Below, piece by piece: positions 35,612 through 45,112 of a DNA stretch of 64,000 nucleotides. The notes under the pieces were generated by a model that was not told the origin of the DNA, did not search any database, and saw only the letters and a list, made by a program, of their open reading frames with translations. Within the stretch, counting starts at the first letter, position 1; each line of letters starts with the position of its first letter. Source of the stretch: a bacterium (GTDB taxonomy: Bacteria > Planctomycetota > UBA1135 > UBA2386); assembly GCA_024743115.1 (NCBI GenBank), contig JANSXC010000010.1:1-64000 (forward strand), read 5' to 3'. Position numbers and translations under genes: made by a program.

Positions 35612-38077
35612 CTACCAGCCGATGATTCCCCGCAGCCCGTTGCTGTAGACGGCCCCGAGCTGGTTTGCGTTGGGTGAGCGTGCGGCGGCCTGGACGAACA
35701 GGGACCGGCCGAGCAGGGACTGGTTCGCTGGGATCCGGAATCCAACCGTGCTGCCGTTGGCGATCGGATAGACCGCAGCGGCCCGGGTTCGGATCTCGCA
35801 GCCGGGGGCGCCAAACGGTGCAAGAGAGAACTGTGGATCGCTGTAGCCGATCGCCAGGACCAGCGGTGACTGCGATTGCGGCAGGAACGCATTCATCCAC
35901 CACACGGACTGTAGGCGCGGAAGCACTTGCGTCGTCAGCGACATACCGCCGCAGCCCTGGCCCAGGATGGCGGTGCGGGCAACGGTCGCGTTGGCGATGT
36001 CAATGACCTGCAAGCCGCGAACACCCGTCCAACCGGCACCGAATCCGCCGACGAGGTCTGCCAGTGGCTCGTCGATGTCGGAGCGGAAGAGCGCGTGGGC
36101 GACGTCACGAACCGTGAACACGCCGCCGGTCCCCGGTTCGAAGCCGAGGCCGAGCGCCTGTGGCACCGTCGGGACAACCGGAGCCCCTGCCCCGGTGGCG
36201 AGGTCGAGCTTGACCAGCGTGCCGCTGTCGTAGTCGACCGTGAACAGCGAACCTTCGGCGTCGACCTCGAGGCTGTAGGGCTTCGCGTAGCCGCACGGAC
36301 CGAGCCGGCGCAGGGCACCGCCGATCGGATCCAACTCGTAGATGTCGCCGCCGTCGCGGCTGAGGTAGAAACGCTGCGTCCCGGAGTGCCAGGCGATGCC
36401 TTCGAAGCCGCTGAGGTTGGTCGCACACATCGTTCGGAAGGCGCCCGACATCGGATCCACCGGACCGACCTCGCCGCCGTCGCTGTCGACCGTCCATAGC
36501 TCGCCGCGTTCCCGCCAGTACGCCAATCCAGTCGGACGCTGCATGTTCCCACCGAGCATCGACCCGACCGGGGTGACGATACCGGTTGCCAGATCGATCC
36601 TGCCGAGCTGGTTGGTCGCCTCGTCGATCACGTAGGCGGGCGCGAGTTGACGCAGTGCGATGTGGCCGCGGGAGGATGTCGGTAGATCTCCGACGATGGT
36701 CGTCGCCCAGGATCCGCGGGCCAGCCGCAGGACGTCGCCCGAGCTTCGGAAGACGAGGAAGTCGTCCGTTTCCGCGTCGTACTCGATATCCCTCCAGACC
36801 TCGCCGGGATAGCGGGCAAGCAGCGTCGAGCTTTCCGAAACCGGATTGATTCCATAGAGCCAGCTCTCGCTGGTGCCGGGGAGGTTGCGCGCGACGTATA
36901 CGGTGCCGTAGCGGTCGACTGTAATGCCCGCGATGTTTGGGATCGAGTCGGTGCCGATCTGCCCGAATACACTATGAACACCACCAGTGGGTGGTGGATT
37001 CGTCGGGAAGGCGTATGGCGGCGGGCCGCCCGCGGCGGCCCAGACGAGATGTTGTCTGCGCGGGTCGAAAGCCACGTCGACTGGGTAGTCACGTCCGATG
37101 AAGAATCCTGCGAGCCCGATCTTGGTGAAGGCGCCGGTTCTTGGGTCGAGTGTGCCCAAGTCACTCGTAACCCGGTCGGTAGCCCACAGTTTGCCGGTCA
37201 ACGGGTTGAAGGTGATGCCGTTGGGTTGATTGAACGGGATCGGCGCTGGGATAGAGCCGCTTCCCGAGAACAAAGGGAATCCGGATACGTCGGCAATACG
37301 CGTCTCGCTGAATGTCCGCTTGTCGAACGAATAAAGAGTGGTGCCGTTGAAGTAGTAGCCATCGACGCGTGGCTCCATGATTTCGAGTCCCGTGACATCG
37401 ATGAGCCCCGTCGCCATGAAGAACGAACTCATGTGCGCGCCGCTCCCGAGGTTGGTCTCGAGCAGCAGTCGGCTTGACGGTTCGTAGACCCACAGTTCGC
37501 CGGTATGGGGGTGCATCGTCAACGCACTGGCCGTCGCGAGCGTGGTCGAGTTCACGAACGCCGCCCCGGTCTCTCGGTCGATCGTCAGCACGTCCTTCGC
37601 ATCGCTGACAGCGAGCAACTTGCCGAACCGGTCTGTGTCCATCGCCGGCAGGGCGCCGAAGCCGGTCGGGCCGAGCATCGTCAGCGCGTTGGTCGCCGGA
37701 ACGAACGTGTAGATGTCCCCTCTGTCGCGACAGAGGTAGAAACGCTTGTCGATCTCGTTCCACGCGAGCGCCGTCCAGCCGCTGATTCCCGTCGTGTAGA
37801 CGGGCGTGAAGACCCCGCTCGCGCGGTCGAGCGTGCCGAGTTCACCGCCATCGGCGTCGACCGTCCACAGTTGCTCGGTGATGGCCCGCCAGCTGAGATC
37901 CGCCGGGGCCGCGAGGCCGTTGTTGGCGGTGGAGCCGATCAACGAGCGCGCACCGGTGCGCAGGCTCACCTCGAACAGCTGGTCGAGCCCGGCATCCACG
38001 AAGTAGGTCCGAATCTGTGCCGGAAGGAGCCCCGATGCAAGCAGGGCGAGAGTTACGAAGCGTGATTTCCGATTCAT
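35612..38077 (-). CDS. Large secreted propeller protein with C-terminal GxGC module
   Basis: An 821-residue exported protein. Start at the ATG at 38077, because it precedes the signal peptide (MNRKSRFVTLALLASGLLPAQ). The body has NHL/YVTN-like propeller repeats, each with an (A/E)LWTVD(A/S)DGGE(L/V)G or R(F/D)YLxRDxGDIY core. The sequence contains two related halves (LGTLDRASGVFTPV and VGPVDPMSGAFRTM), as if one propeller had been duplicated. The last ~130 residues carry GQGCGGMS and GAPGCEI, as in the module of other secreted proteins. The ECF sigma gene lies just upstream on the same strand. Confidence 0.78.
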   Translation of the reverse strand: MNRKSRFVTLALLASGLLPAQIRTYFVDAGLDQLFEVSLRTGARSLIGSTANNGLAAPADLSWRAITEQLWTVDADGGELGTLDRASGVFTPVYTTGISGWTALAWNEIDKRFYLCRDRGDIYTFVPATNALTMLGPTGFGALPAMDTDRFGKLLAVSDAKDVLTIDRETGAAFVNSTTLATASALTMHPHTGELWVYEPSSRLLLETNLGSGAHMSSFFMATGLIDVTGLEIMEPRVDGYYFNGTTLYSFDKRTFSETRIADVSGFPLFSGSGSIPAPIPFNQPNGITFNPLTGKLWATDRVTSDLGTLDPRTGAFTKIGLAGFFIGRDYPVDVAFDPRRQHLVWAAAGGPPPYAFPTNPPPTGGVHSVFGQIGTDSIPNIAGITVDRYGTVYVARNLPGTSESWLYGINPVSESSTLLARYPGEVWRDIEYDAETDDFLVFRSSGDVLRLARGSWATTIVGDLPTSSRGHIALRQLAPAYVIDEATNQLGRIDLATGIVTPVGSMLGGNMQRPTGLAYWRERGELWTVDSDGGEVGPVDPMSGAFRTMCATNLSGFEGIAWHSGTQRFYLSRDGGDIYELDPIGGALRRLGPCGYAKPYSLEVDAEGSLFTVDYDSGTLVKLDLATGAGAPVVPTVPQALGLGFEPGTGGVFTVRDVAHALFRSDIDEPLADLVGGFGAGWTGVRGLQVIDIANATVARTAILGQGCGGMSLTTQVLPRLQSVWWMNAFLPQSQSPLVLAIGYSDPQFSLAPFGAPGCEIRTRAAAVYPIANGSTVGFRIPANQSLLGRSLFVQAAARSPNANQLGAVYSNGLRGIIGW

Positions 38078-38152
38078 CAGGAGTGTCCGAGAACGGGAAT
38101 GACGCTCGGCAGCGCTCATCCCGCGGATTCCCGAAAATCGGCGATGGCGTGG

Positions 38153-38734
38153 TCAGCGGGGCGGGTCGAGAACCGCGGCGAGCCGTGTCATCGCGCGGCC
38201 GAGTAGGTTGCGCACCGAGGCCTCCGTGCGATCCATGCGCTCGGCGATCTCCTTGTGCGGCAGGCCGATGATGCGCGCCAGCACGAGGACTTCGCGATAG
38301 TCCGGCGGGAGTTCGCCGATTGCCCGTTCCAACGCCTCGATCTCTTCGTGACGCGCTGCGGCACGGCTTGGCGACAACAGCGAGGAGTAGAGTTCTGGAT
38401 CGACATGATCCTGCGGTGTTTCGCGCGCGGGGTCACGCTTCTGCCGGCCGTGGTAACGAGCGCGTTCACGCAGCTTGTTCATCGCGGTCGTCAAGAGCCA
38501 GCTGATCAACTGGCCTTCGCCCTCGTAGACGAACGACTTACGTTCCTCGAGCACCTCGCGGCAGATCGACTGGACCAAATCGAGCGATGCCTCGCGGGCC
38601 CGTAGCGGCCCGCTCATGTGGAGCCGCACATACGCATGCAGGCGGGGCAGGCAGCGCGCGACCACTTCATCAAGCGCCCCGTCCTCTTTGGCCGCCAGGC
38701 GGGCCATCAAGGGCTCGAGCGAATCGTTGCGCAT
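38153..38734 (-). CDS. ECF-type sigma factor
   Basis: A 193-residue sigma-70-family regulator. Region 2: REASLDLVQSICREVLEERK and LISWLLTTAMNKLRERARYH. Region 4: LPPDYREVLVLARIIGLPHKE and IAERMDRTEASVRNLLGRAM, a helix-turn-helix for the -35 element. Divergent from the kinase-WD40 gene across a 161-bp gap, an arrangement seen repeatedly in planctomycetes, in which a Ser/Thr kinase is thought to replace a classical anti-sigma factor. The linked secreted propeller gene lies 75 bp downstream and may be part of its regulon (inference). Confidence 0.88.
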   Translation of the reverse strand: MRNDSLEPLMARLAAKEDGALDEVVARCLPRLHAYVRLHMSGPLRAREASLDLVQSICREVLEERKSFVYEGEGQLISWLLTTAMNKLRERARYHGRQKRDPARETPQDHVDPELYSSLLSPSRAAARHEEIEALERAIGELPPDYREVLVLARIIGLPHKEIAERMDRTEASVRNLLGRAMTRLAAVLDPPR

Positions 38735-38895
38735 CGCTGAATTGTCCGCCGCTCGCGCCCCCAGATCAACTTCGGGCGACTACCCGTGAACGACCTAGAG
38801 CTCCCCCGCCTCGATTGAGTTTTGTCGAGCGAGCCAACGACGGTGTAGTGTCGCGACGGACGTCGGCGCTCCGCGCCCGACTGAGTGGATCCCGG

Positions 38896-41800
38896 ATGAC
38901 CCGCACCAACGAGCCCGAGGCGGACGGCCCGCCGACTCCCCACGCGCGCGGCGAGTTGCCCGAAGAGCTCGAACACGCGCTCTACGAGATCTACTTCGGC
39001 GAAGTGCCGGAGCGCTGTGCTGCGCGCTTCGAGGAGTTGCTGGCGAGGCATCCAGATCGCGCCGATGCGCTCCGGCGTGCGTGGCACGCGCTCGCGCGTA
39101 GTGCGAACGCCCTCGGGCACCTGCGTGACGAGCTCGATGAAGCGGTTGCGCAGGGCCGGCAGATCGGTCCGTTCGAGATCATGCGCCTGCTTGGGGAGGG
39201 CGGCTTCGGCATCGTCTATGAGGCTCGACAGCGGCAACCCGTGCGGCGGCAGGTTGCTCTAAAGGTGCTGCGCCAGGGACACGCCAACCAACGTTCACGC
39301 CGCCGATTCGAGGCCGAGCAGCAGCTGTTGGCGCGACTGCAGCATGCCAACATCGCACAGGTCTACGACGCGGGCGTTACCGACGAGCAGCAGCACTACT
39401 TCGCGATGGAGTTCGTCGACGGCAAGCCGATCACCAACTGGTGCGAGCAGGCCGATGTTGGCGTCGAGGAACGGTTGCGGCTGTTCTTGCAGGTCTGTGC
39501 CGCGATCCACCACGCGCACCAGCGCGAGATCGTACATCGCGACCTCAAGCCTTCGAACGTGCTGGTGCACGAGCAGGATGGGCTCCCTGTGCCAAAGGTC
39601 ATCGACTTCGGAATCGCCAAGTTGATTGCCGCCGCGTCCGAACCGGTTGGCGACGGATCCGGGCCGATCGAGGCGGAGTTCGACGCGACGCGGATCGGTG
39701 CCCAGGTCGGCACCCCTGGCTACATGAGCCCCGAGCAGGCGTCGGGCGAGTGGGTCGACACGCGAACCGACGTGTACTCGCTGGGTGTGTTGCTGTGCGA
39801 ACTGCTCGTCGGCGAGCAACCGTTGCCGCGCGAGAAGCTGCGGAGCTCGAGTTTCGTGGCGTTGGCGCGCACGCTGGTTGAGGAACCGCCACGTCGCCCG
39901 AGCAAGATCCTCGCGCAGTCGTTGGCGGGTGAGCGCCAGCCGACGCAGCGCCAGTTGTTGCGTCGGCTGCGCGAGGACCTCGATTGGATCGTACTGCGCG
40001 CGGTCGCACCTCGGCGTGAAGACCGCTACACGTCGGTTGCGGCGCTTGCCGAAGACATCCAGCGGCACCTCGAAGGGGCGCCGGTCCTCGCGCGCCAGAA
40101 CACGACCGGCTACGTGATTCGCAAGTTCGCCCGTCGGCATCGCCTCGGCGTCGCTCTTGCTGGTGCCGCGGGCGCGACCCTGATCGCGATCCTCATCGGT
40201 CTGACCTGGGGACTCGGCGTGCTCGAGTCAGCACGCAATGAAGCCGAGCGTGGCCGCGATCTCGCCGAAGTTCGCGGCGCCGCAGCGCGCACGGCCGTCG
40301 CGCAGCTCGCGCTCGAGAGTGGGGACTTCCTTACCGCCGGCGAGTTCCTGGCGAGCGTGCCTGGCGAGTTCAGGCAATGGGGCTGGCGTCATCTCGCGTC
40401 ACATCTCGACAACGCGGAAGCGACGTTCGAGGTTGACAACATCTACATCGAGGTCATATGGCTCGATGACACCCGCGTGTTGGCCTTTCCGCGCCGCGGC
40501 GACATTACCTGTTTCAATGTCGATACGGGCGCCGTCGAGTTCACGTTCGCGGGTTGGGATGACACCTTCTTCGAGGCCGTCCTTGCTCCCGAGCGGGGCC
40601 TCGCGCTGGTTGCCGGCACTCGAGACGTCAGCCTCTGGAACGTAACCACGGGTGAGCGGATCCGGACCGTGCACCGCGTGCCGGCGGAGACATTAGCGAT
40701 CGCATGGTCTCAGGACCGTACGCTCATGGCGTGTGCGGGGCGCGGCGGTTGGCTCGACCTGGTATCCATCCAGCTCGAAGACGCGGTGCCACATGGGCTG
40801 GGGGCAGCTAGCGATATGGCCAGTGCGACTACGCACCGCTTCGACGACAGCGTCTCGGCGATCGCATTTCATGGCGATGACGAGCTCTTGCTTGGCTTCA
40901 TTCGCGGCGAAGTGCGGCGGGTCGCGAAGCGGACCGGCGAGACTCTGGCGGCTTTCCACGGCCATACCGACGAGGTCGAGCAACTGCTGTTTGATGCGGC
41001 TCGCAAGCGCATCTACACGGCGTCCGTTGACACGACCGTGCGATCCTGGGACCTGCAGAATCCCGACTCTCACGTGGAGTTGTCTACCGACGTGCGAGCT
41101 CGCCGGCTCGCGCTGAGCCAGGGCGGCGACCTGCTGTACTCCTGTGGCGGCTGGTCGGTATGTCGCATGCAGGCGTGGCACACCTCCACGCTGACCTTGG
41201 CAGGTCGCTACAGCGGGCATCGTCGGGGCGCGCAGGGTTTGGCGCTGAGTCCGGACGGGCGACGCCTCGTGTCCACGGCACGTGATCGCACGCTGCGGGT
41301 CTGGCTGGGCGAGCCACCGCGCACCGTGCGGCGCTTCGACGCCGGCCGCGACGCACGCGTGCTTTCGGCCAGTCCGGACGGCACGCGATTCGGAGCGGCG
41401 TCGCTCGACGGTCATGTACGGGTGTGGAATGCGAATACGCTGGCCACCGAACTCGACCTCGATACCGAGCTCCCGTGGACCGGCTCGGCGATGCACGGCG
41501 ACTTCATCTATATCGCGGGCCGAACGATGCGCGCCGTGCGGATCTCCGATGGGGTCGTGGTCGCCGAGGGGGTGACGAACGGTCACGTGGTCGAGCCCAT
41601 GCTGCCTGTCGGTGAGGTCGATCGCCTGTACGGTTGCCACGAAGGCAACGTGCTCGTCTGGCGGCTAGCAGATCTGGAGCTGCTGCACGTGCGGGAGTTC
41701 GACGCGGTGATCAATCGGATCGCCTGGGATCCCGTGCGTCGATGTCCCGTGATCGGTGACTTGCGGGGCAGGCTCTACGCGCTTGATCCGATCGATGGCG

Positions 41801-42189
41801 GGAGTGTCGCGCAGCTACAGTCGCTCGAGTCAGACGGCTGGGGCGGAGCTCTGGCCTACCGTGGTGATCTGGCCGTGCAGGGATTTGCAAGCACGCTGAC
41901 GTTTCGCCGTGGGGATGCCCAGCCGCGGCTCCTGAGTGTCCGTAACGGCGCCGCCGCCATCTCCCCCGACACGCGTCGCGTCGCAACGGGCGGCGCGGAC
42001 AACAAGGTGCGGCTGTGGGATCCGGACAGCGGCGATCAGCTGCTCGTGTTCGGTGGCATGCCGTACAACATCGCGGGGTTGCACTTCGTCGATGGTGGTC
42101 GGCGACTGGTTGCGCTCTCGCACCGATGGCGCGCGCCGAGCTACGTCTACGTCTGGACGGCGCCGGATGCGGTCGACCTTGACCGCTGA
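38896..42189 (+). CDS. Ser/Thr protein kinase with transmembrane helix and WD40 propeller
   Basis: A 1097-residue membrane kinase. The kinase domain has the glycine loop GEGGFGIVYEA at about residue 100, VALKVL, the catalytic loop HRDLKPSNVL at about 213, DFGIAK at about 235, and GTPGYMSPEQ. A conserved segment LREDLDWIVLRAV closes the kinase. A single transmembrane helix lies at about 415-440. The C-terminal ~640 residues form WD40-like blades (TASVDTTVRSWDL, VSTARDRTLRVWLG, VRVWNANTL, NKVRLWDPDSG). The ATG at 38896 is chosen over far-upstream starts, which run through the divergent gene. The kinase faces the cytoplasm, and the propeller may be the sensor outside. Confidence 0.9.
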   Translation: MTRTNEPEADGPPTPHARGELPEELEHALYEIYFGEVPERCAARFEELLARHPDRADALRRAWHALARSANALGHLRDELDEAVAQGRQIGPFEIMRLLGEGGFGIVYEARQRQPVRRQVALKVLRQGHANQRSRRRFEAEQQLLARLQHANIAQVYDAGVTDEQQHYFAMEFVDGKPITNWCEQADVGVEERLRLFLQVCAAIHHAHQREIVHRDLKPSNVLVHEQDGLPVPKVIDFGIAKLIAAASEPVGDGSGPIEAEFDATRIGAQVGTPGYMSPEQASGEWVDTRTDVYSLGVLLCELLVGEQPLPREKLRSSSFVALARTLVEEPPRRPSKILAQSLAGERQPTQRQLLRRLREDLDWIVLRAVAPRREDRYTSVAALAEDIQRHLEGAPVLARQNTTGYVIRKFARRHRLGVALAGAAGATLIAILIGLTWGLGVLESARNEAERGRDLAEVRGAAARTAVAQLALESGDFLTAGEFLASVPGEFRQWGWRHLASHLDNAEATFEVDNIYIEVIWLDDTRVLAFPRRGDITCFNVDTGAVEFTFAGWDDTFFEAVLAPERGLALVAGTRDVSLWNVTTGERIRTVHRVPAETLAIAWSQDRTLMACAGRGGWLDLVSIQLEDAVPHGLGAASDMASATTHRFDDSVSAIAFHGDDELLLGFIRGEVRRVAKRTGETLAAFHGHTDEVEQLLFDAARKRIYTASVDTTVRSWDLQNPDSHVELSTDVRARRLALSQGGDLLYSCGGWSVCRMQAWHTSTLTLAGRYSGHRRGAQGLALSPDGRRLVSTARDRTLRVWLGEPPRTVRRFDAGRDARVLSASPDGTRFGAASLDGHVRVWNANTLATELDLDTELPWTGSAMHGDFIYIAGRTMRAVRISDGVVVAEGVTNGHVVEPMLPVGEVDRLYGCHEGNVLVWRLADLELLHVREFDAVINRIAWDPVRRCPVIGDLRGRLYALDPIDGGSVAQLQSLESDGWGGALAYRGDLAVQGFASTLTFRRGDAQPRLLSVRNGAAAISPDTRRVATGGADNKVRLWDPDSGDQLLVFGGMPYNIAGLHFVDGGRRLVALSHRWRAPSYVYVWTAPDAVDLDR

Positions 42190-42242
42190 GGCCGTAGGCC
42201 AGCGCGTGGTTTCAGAAGCGGCGCCGATGCGCTCGGGCGTGG

Positions 42243-42410
42243 TCGTGGTATCCGGAAATTGCGCCGACCCGATTCGGCGTTGAATCCGGTACTTCGGCTG
42301 GGCGTGAGAGCGAGGAGTGCGCGCCGATCTCGGCCGAGGTCGCGTCGGCGGCTGGATGGGCGCGTTCCCGATGCCCTGATGCGGGCGATTCGGTGTCGAA
42401 CTCCGAGTAG
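42243..42410 (+). repeat. Insertion-sequence end fragment (copy D)
   Basis: The stretch begins like the left end of the complete element (CGTGGTATCCGGAAATTGCG, CCGATTCGG), continues to CGCCGATCTCGGCCGAGGTCGCG, and then jumps to a segment matching the region inside the transposase 3' end (GTTCCCGATGCCCTGATG). The portion between is deleted. This identifies it as a decayed copy directly upstream of the saccharopine dehydrogenase gene. Confidence 0.65.
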
Positions 42411-42456
42411 GCCCCCGCTGTTGACCTCGGTGACCGCTTTGACTACGAGCCGACCC

Positions 42457-43506
42457 ATGGCGACCCACTTCTGGCTGCGTGCGGAGAGCAAACCGTTCGA
42501 GCGTCGCACCGCTCTGCCTCCGGAGTCGGCGAAGGCTCTGCTCGATGCGGGCTACTCGCTCACGATCGAAGCGGACCCCGATCGGATCTTCGGTCTCGAC
42601 GAGTATCCGGATTGCGGGCGGGCCGAGGCTCACAGCTGGCAAGAGGCACCTGAGGACGCGGTCATCATCGGCCTGAAGGAGTTGCCGGACGACGGCAGCG
42701 AGCTGCGTCACCGTCACGTTCATTTCGCGCACGTGTTCAAGGAGCAGCGCGGTTGGCAGGACACGCTGCGGCGGTTCGACAGCGGTGGTGGCGCGCTCTT
42801 CGACCTGGAGTTTCTCGCGCACGAGAACGGCCGGCGGGTCGCGGCGTTCGGTTACTGGGCCGGCTATGTCGGCGCGGTGCTGGGAGCCGCGCATTGCGAC
42901 CGGTTGCGCAATGGTGCCGTACTGCGGCTCGAACCGCCGTATTCGTTTCCCGACCGCGGGGCGTTGGAGGCTCTCGTGGGTCAGCCGCCAGAGTCGGCGA
43001 TCGTCATGGGCGCACTCGGGCGCTGCGGCTCCGGCGCGGTCGACGCGTTGACCAAGCTGGGTGTTCATGGCATCACGCGCTGGGACAAGAACGAGACCGC
43101 CGGTGGCGGGCCCTTCGATGCGATTCTCGACCACGAACTGTTCGTGAACTGTGTGCTCCTGGGACTGCAGATTCCGCCGTTCGTCAGCCGCGAGCAGATC
43201 GGCGCGAAGCAGGATCGGGCGCTGCGCGTGGTGGCCGACGTCAGCTGCGATCCCACGAGCCCGTGGAACCCGGTGCCGATCTACGACGCGATCACCACGG
43301 TCGAAGCTCCGACCGTTCGAGCCATCGAGTCACCACCGCTGGATGTGATGGCGATCGACCATCTGCCGAGCCTGCTGCCCCGCGAGAGCAGCGAGGACTT
43401 CGGGTCGCAGCTGTTGCCGCACCTGCTCGAGTTCGACTCGGATCCGAACGGAGTGTGGGCCCGGGCGTTCGCGCTGTTCCAGGCGAAACAGGCGGCGGCA
43501 ACCTGA
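42457..43506 (+). CDS. Saccharopine dehydrogenase (NAD+, L-lysine-forming), fungal LYS1 type
   Basis: A 349-residue enzyme of the alanine dehydrogenase/LYS1 fold. It catalyses the reversible NAD-dependent cleavage of saccharopine to lysine and 2-oxoglutarate. The N-terminus (FWLRAESKPFERRTALPPE) and the paired catalytic residues Lys74 (IIGLKELPDD) and His92 (HVHFAHVFKEQ) match the fungal enzyme closely. The later MGALGRCGSGAVDALTKLGV is its nucleotide-binding segment, and SCDPTSPWNPVPIYD the conserved substrate loop. The ATG at 42457 follows an insertion-sequence relic. The partner glutamate-forming enzyme is not in the window. Confidence 0.85.
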   Translation: MATHFWLRAESKPFERRTALPPESAKALLDAGYSLTIEADPDRIFGLDEYPDCGRAEAHSWQEAPEDAVIIGLKELPDDGSELRHRHVHFAHVFKEQRGWQDTLRRFDSGGGALFDLEFLAHENGRRVAAFGYWAGYVGAVLGAAHCDRLRNGAVLRLEPPYSFPDRGALEALVGQPPESAIVMGALGRCGSGAVDALTKLGVHGITRWDKNETAGGGPFDAILDHELFVNCVLLGLQIPPFVSREQIGAKQDRALRVVADVSCDPTSPWNPVPIYDAITTVEAPTVRAIESPPLDVMAIDHLPSLLPRESSEDFGSQLLPHLLEFDSDPNGVWARAFALFQAKQAAAT

Positions 43507-43520
43507 TCGCGCCTCCTCGC

Positions 43521-44624
43521 TTACAAACCGATTTTTACCCGCACCGCATTGCTTACCCCCTGGAACGGCGGGTAAGCGTTCGGCAGCCAGTCGAAGACCA
43601 GCGCCTGCGAGTGCAGTTCGAGGCCGGCGATTCCGGCCGAGCAGGTGTTGAGCGGCAGGTCGACCTCGGTACCCATGATGTTCGTCTCGACGACGAACGC
43701 GGCGAGGATGCGGGTCGGGTCGATCACCTCTTCGCACGTCGAACCCGGGAGGGGCGGAATGATGGAGCGCCAGCCGGTCGGGGCCGGGGCCGCGCTGTAG
43801 ACGAACAGCATGACCTCGCCGAAGAAGCCGGTGGTGTTCTCGACGCGGTAGCCGAAGTCGCGGTTGCCGAGCAGCGGCATCGACCGCGTGCGCAAGAGCG
43901 GCTGGCCAACGAGGTGGTGGCCCGGGACCGTGCATGCAATGCCGTAGCTCTCGATCTCCGCGCCGGCGATGTTCGAAGCCTTGGGCGTCGGCGTCGAATC
44001 GACGAACCACTCGTCGACGCGATACGGCACGTTGCCGATGGCTCCGGGATTCCGGGCGATGCTGTAGTTGGGCGGAATCGGCGGCGTGAAGGTGCCGACG
44101 TTCCAGACGCCGTTGATGCCGGCGAGATCTTCGCGGGCGAACCCCGTATCGCCCCAGTTGACCCAGTCGACGAAGTGGGATGGTGTGGCCATTTCACCCG
44201 CTCGCTGAGTCGTGACGAGCGCAAGGGCGCCGGCGTGCGGATTCAGCGGTTCGCCGCCGAGGCTGAAGAGGTAGCCGTATGGCGAGGTGCCGGTGTAGTA
44301 GTCCCCGGGCGGGACGGTGGCGGGTGGATTGCTGAACCAGAACACGCGAATGAACTCGTCCGCCGCAATGGTCGTCCCCGCCGGGAACGGCCACCAGTAG
44401 TTCTGCGGCATCAAAGGCGTCAGCGTTGCGTAGTAGAGGCTCCATTCGGAGATGTCGACCGGCTGGGCCGAGCGATTGTGGATCTCGATCCAGCGCGCGG
44501 TGCTGTCGACGCGAACTTCGCTGAGCACTACGTCCTGGGCACAGAGGCCGGTACACAGACTCGGCGCGAGCGCGAGCGAAGTGGCGAGGAATCCGACGAT
44601 CGTGCGGTGATTCGTATGTTTCAT
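43521..44624 (-). CDS. Secreted lamin-tail-domain protein with C-terminal GxGC-like module
   Basis: A 367-residue exported protein starting at the ATG at 44624, which opens a signal peptide (MKHTNHRTIVGFLATSLALA...CAQ). Directly after it is a lamin-tail domain: VVLSEVRVDSTARWIEIHNR, then PVDISEWSLYY. Such immunoglobulin-like domains occur in many bacterial surface proteins. The C-terminal ~130 residues have ESYGIACTVPG and LNTCSAGIAGLELHSQALVF, with a final GVSNAVRVKIGL, which match the module found in other exported proteins here. Role: extracellular or cell-surface, substrate unknown. Confidence 0.75.
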   Translation of the reverse strand: MKHTNHRTIVGFLATSLALAPSLCTGLCAQDVVLSEVRVDSTARWIEIHNRSAQPVDISEWSLYYATLTPLMPQNYWWPFPAGTTIAADEFIRVFWFSNPPATVPPGDYYTGTSPYGYLFSLGGEPLNPHAGALALVTTQRAGEMATPSHFVDWVNWGDTGFAREDLAGINGVWNVGTFTPPIPPNYSIARNPGAIGNVPYRVDEWFVDSTPTPKASNIAGAEIESYGIACTVPGHHLVGQPLLRTRSMPLLGNRDFGYRVENTTGFFGEVMLFVYSAAPAPTGWRSIIPPLPGSTCEEVIDPTRILAAFVVETNIMGTEVDLPLNTCSAGIAGLELHSQALVFDWLPNAYPPFQGVSNAVRVKIGL

Positions 44625-44835
44625 CAGCAGTCGCGGCCTGGGCCGTGGTGATATGCGGCAGTTCGACGTTCCCGGCGACGTGGCTTGAGCGGGTTCGGGA
44701 GGTGTCGGTCGGATCGTCGTTTGGTCGACGCCTCGCCTCGGTCTCGGCGTGCGCGGCATCACCGGGTGGGTCGCACTCAGGGCCGACTGCATCAGCGCGG
44801 GTCAAGCGCGACCGGGACGATGGCCGATAGCCCGG

Positions 44836-45057
44836 ATGCGACGCGGGGCCTCCCGCGCCGCGAGCAACTGGGTCCACACCTTGGGGAAACGAACCACCGA
44901 AGACGTCGAGCTGATCGTCGAGGAGCTCTTGCAGAGCGATTTGACGAAAGCCGAACGGATCAAACGACTGCGTCAGTTGGCGCAATCGGGCGGGGAGGTT
45001 CCCGACGAGTTGATGGATCGGGCACTTCGCAGACTGATGGAGCGGATCACGGACTGA
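44836..45057 (+). CDS. Small hypothetical protein (FlgM-like helix pattern)
   Basis: A 73-residue protein if started at the ATG at 44836. The C-terminal half is helical: VELIVEELLQSDLTKAERIKRLRQLAQSGG followed by VPDELMDRALRRLMERI in two helices. This resembles the sigma-28-binding part of FlgM, but no flagellar genes are seen, and the similarity may be due to helical composition. Low confidence in both gene and start. Confidence 0.4.
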   Translation: MRRGASRAASNWVHTLGKRTTEDVELIVEELLQSDLTKAERIKRLRQLAQSGGEVPDELMDRALRRLMERITD

Positions 45058-45112
45058 TTGCAATCGACGCCGCGGCTACCGCCCCAAACCCCACAGCCAA
45101 ATCATCGAAATC

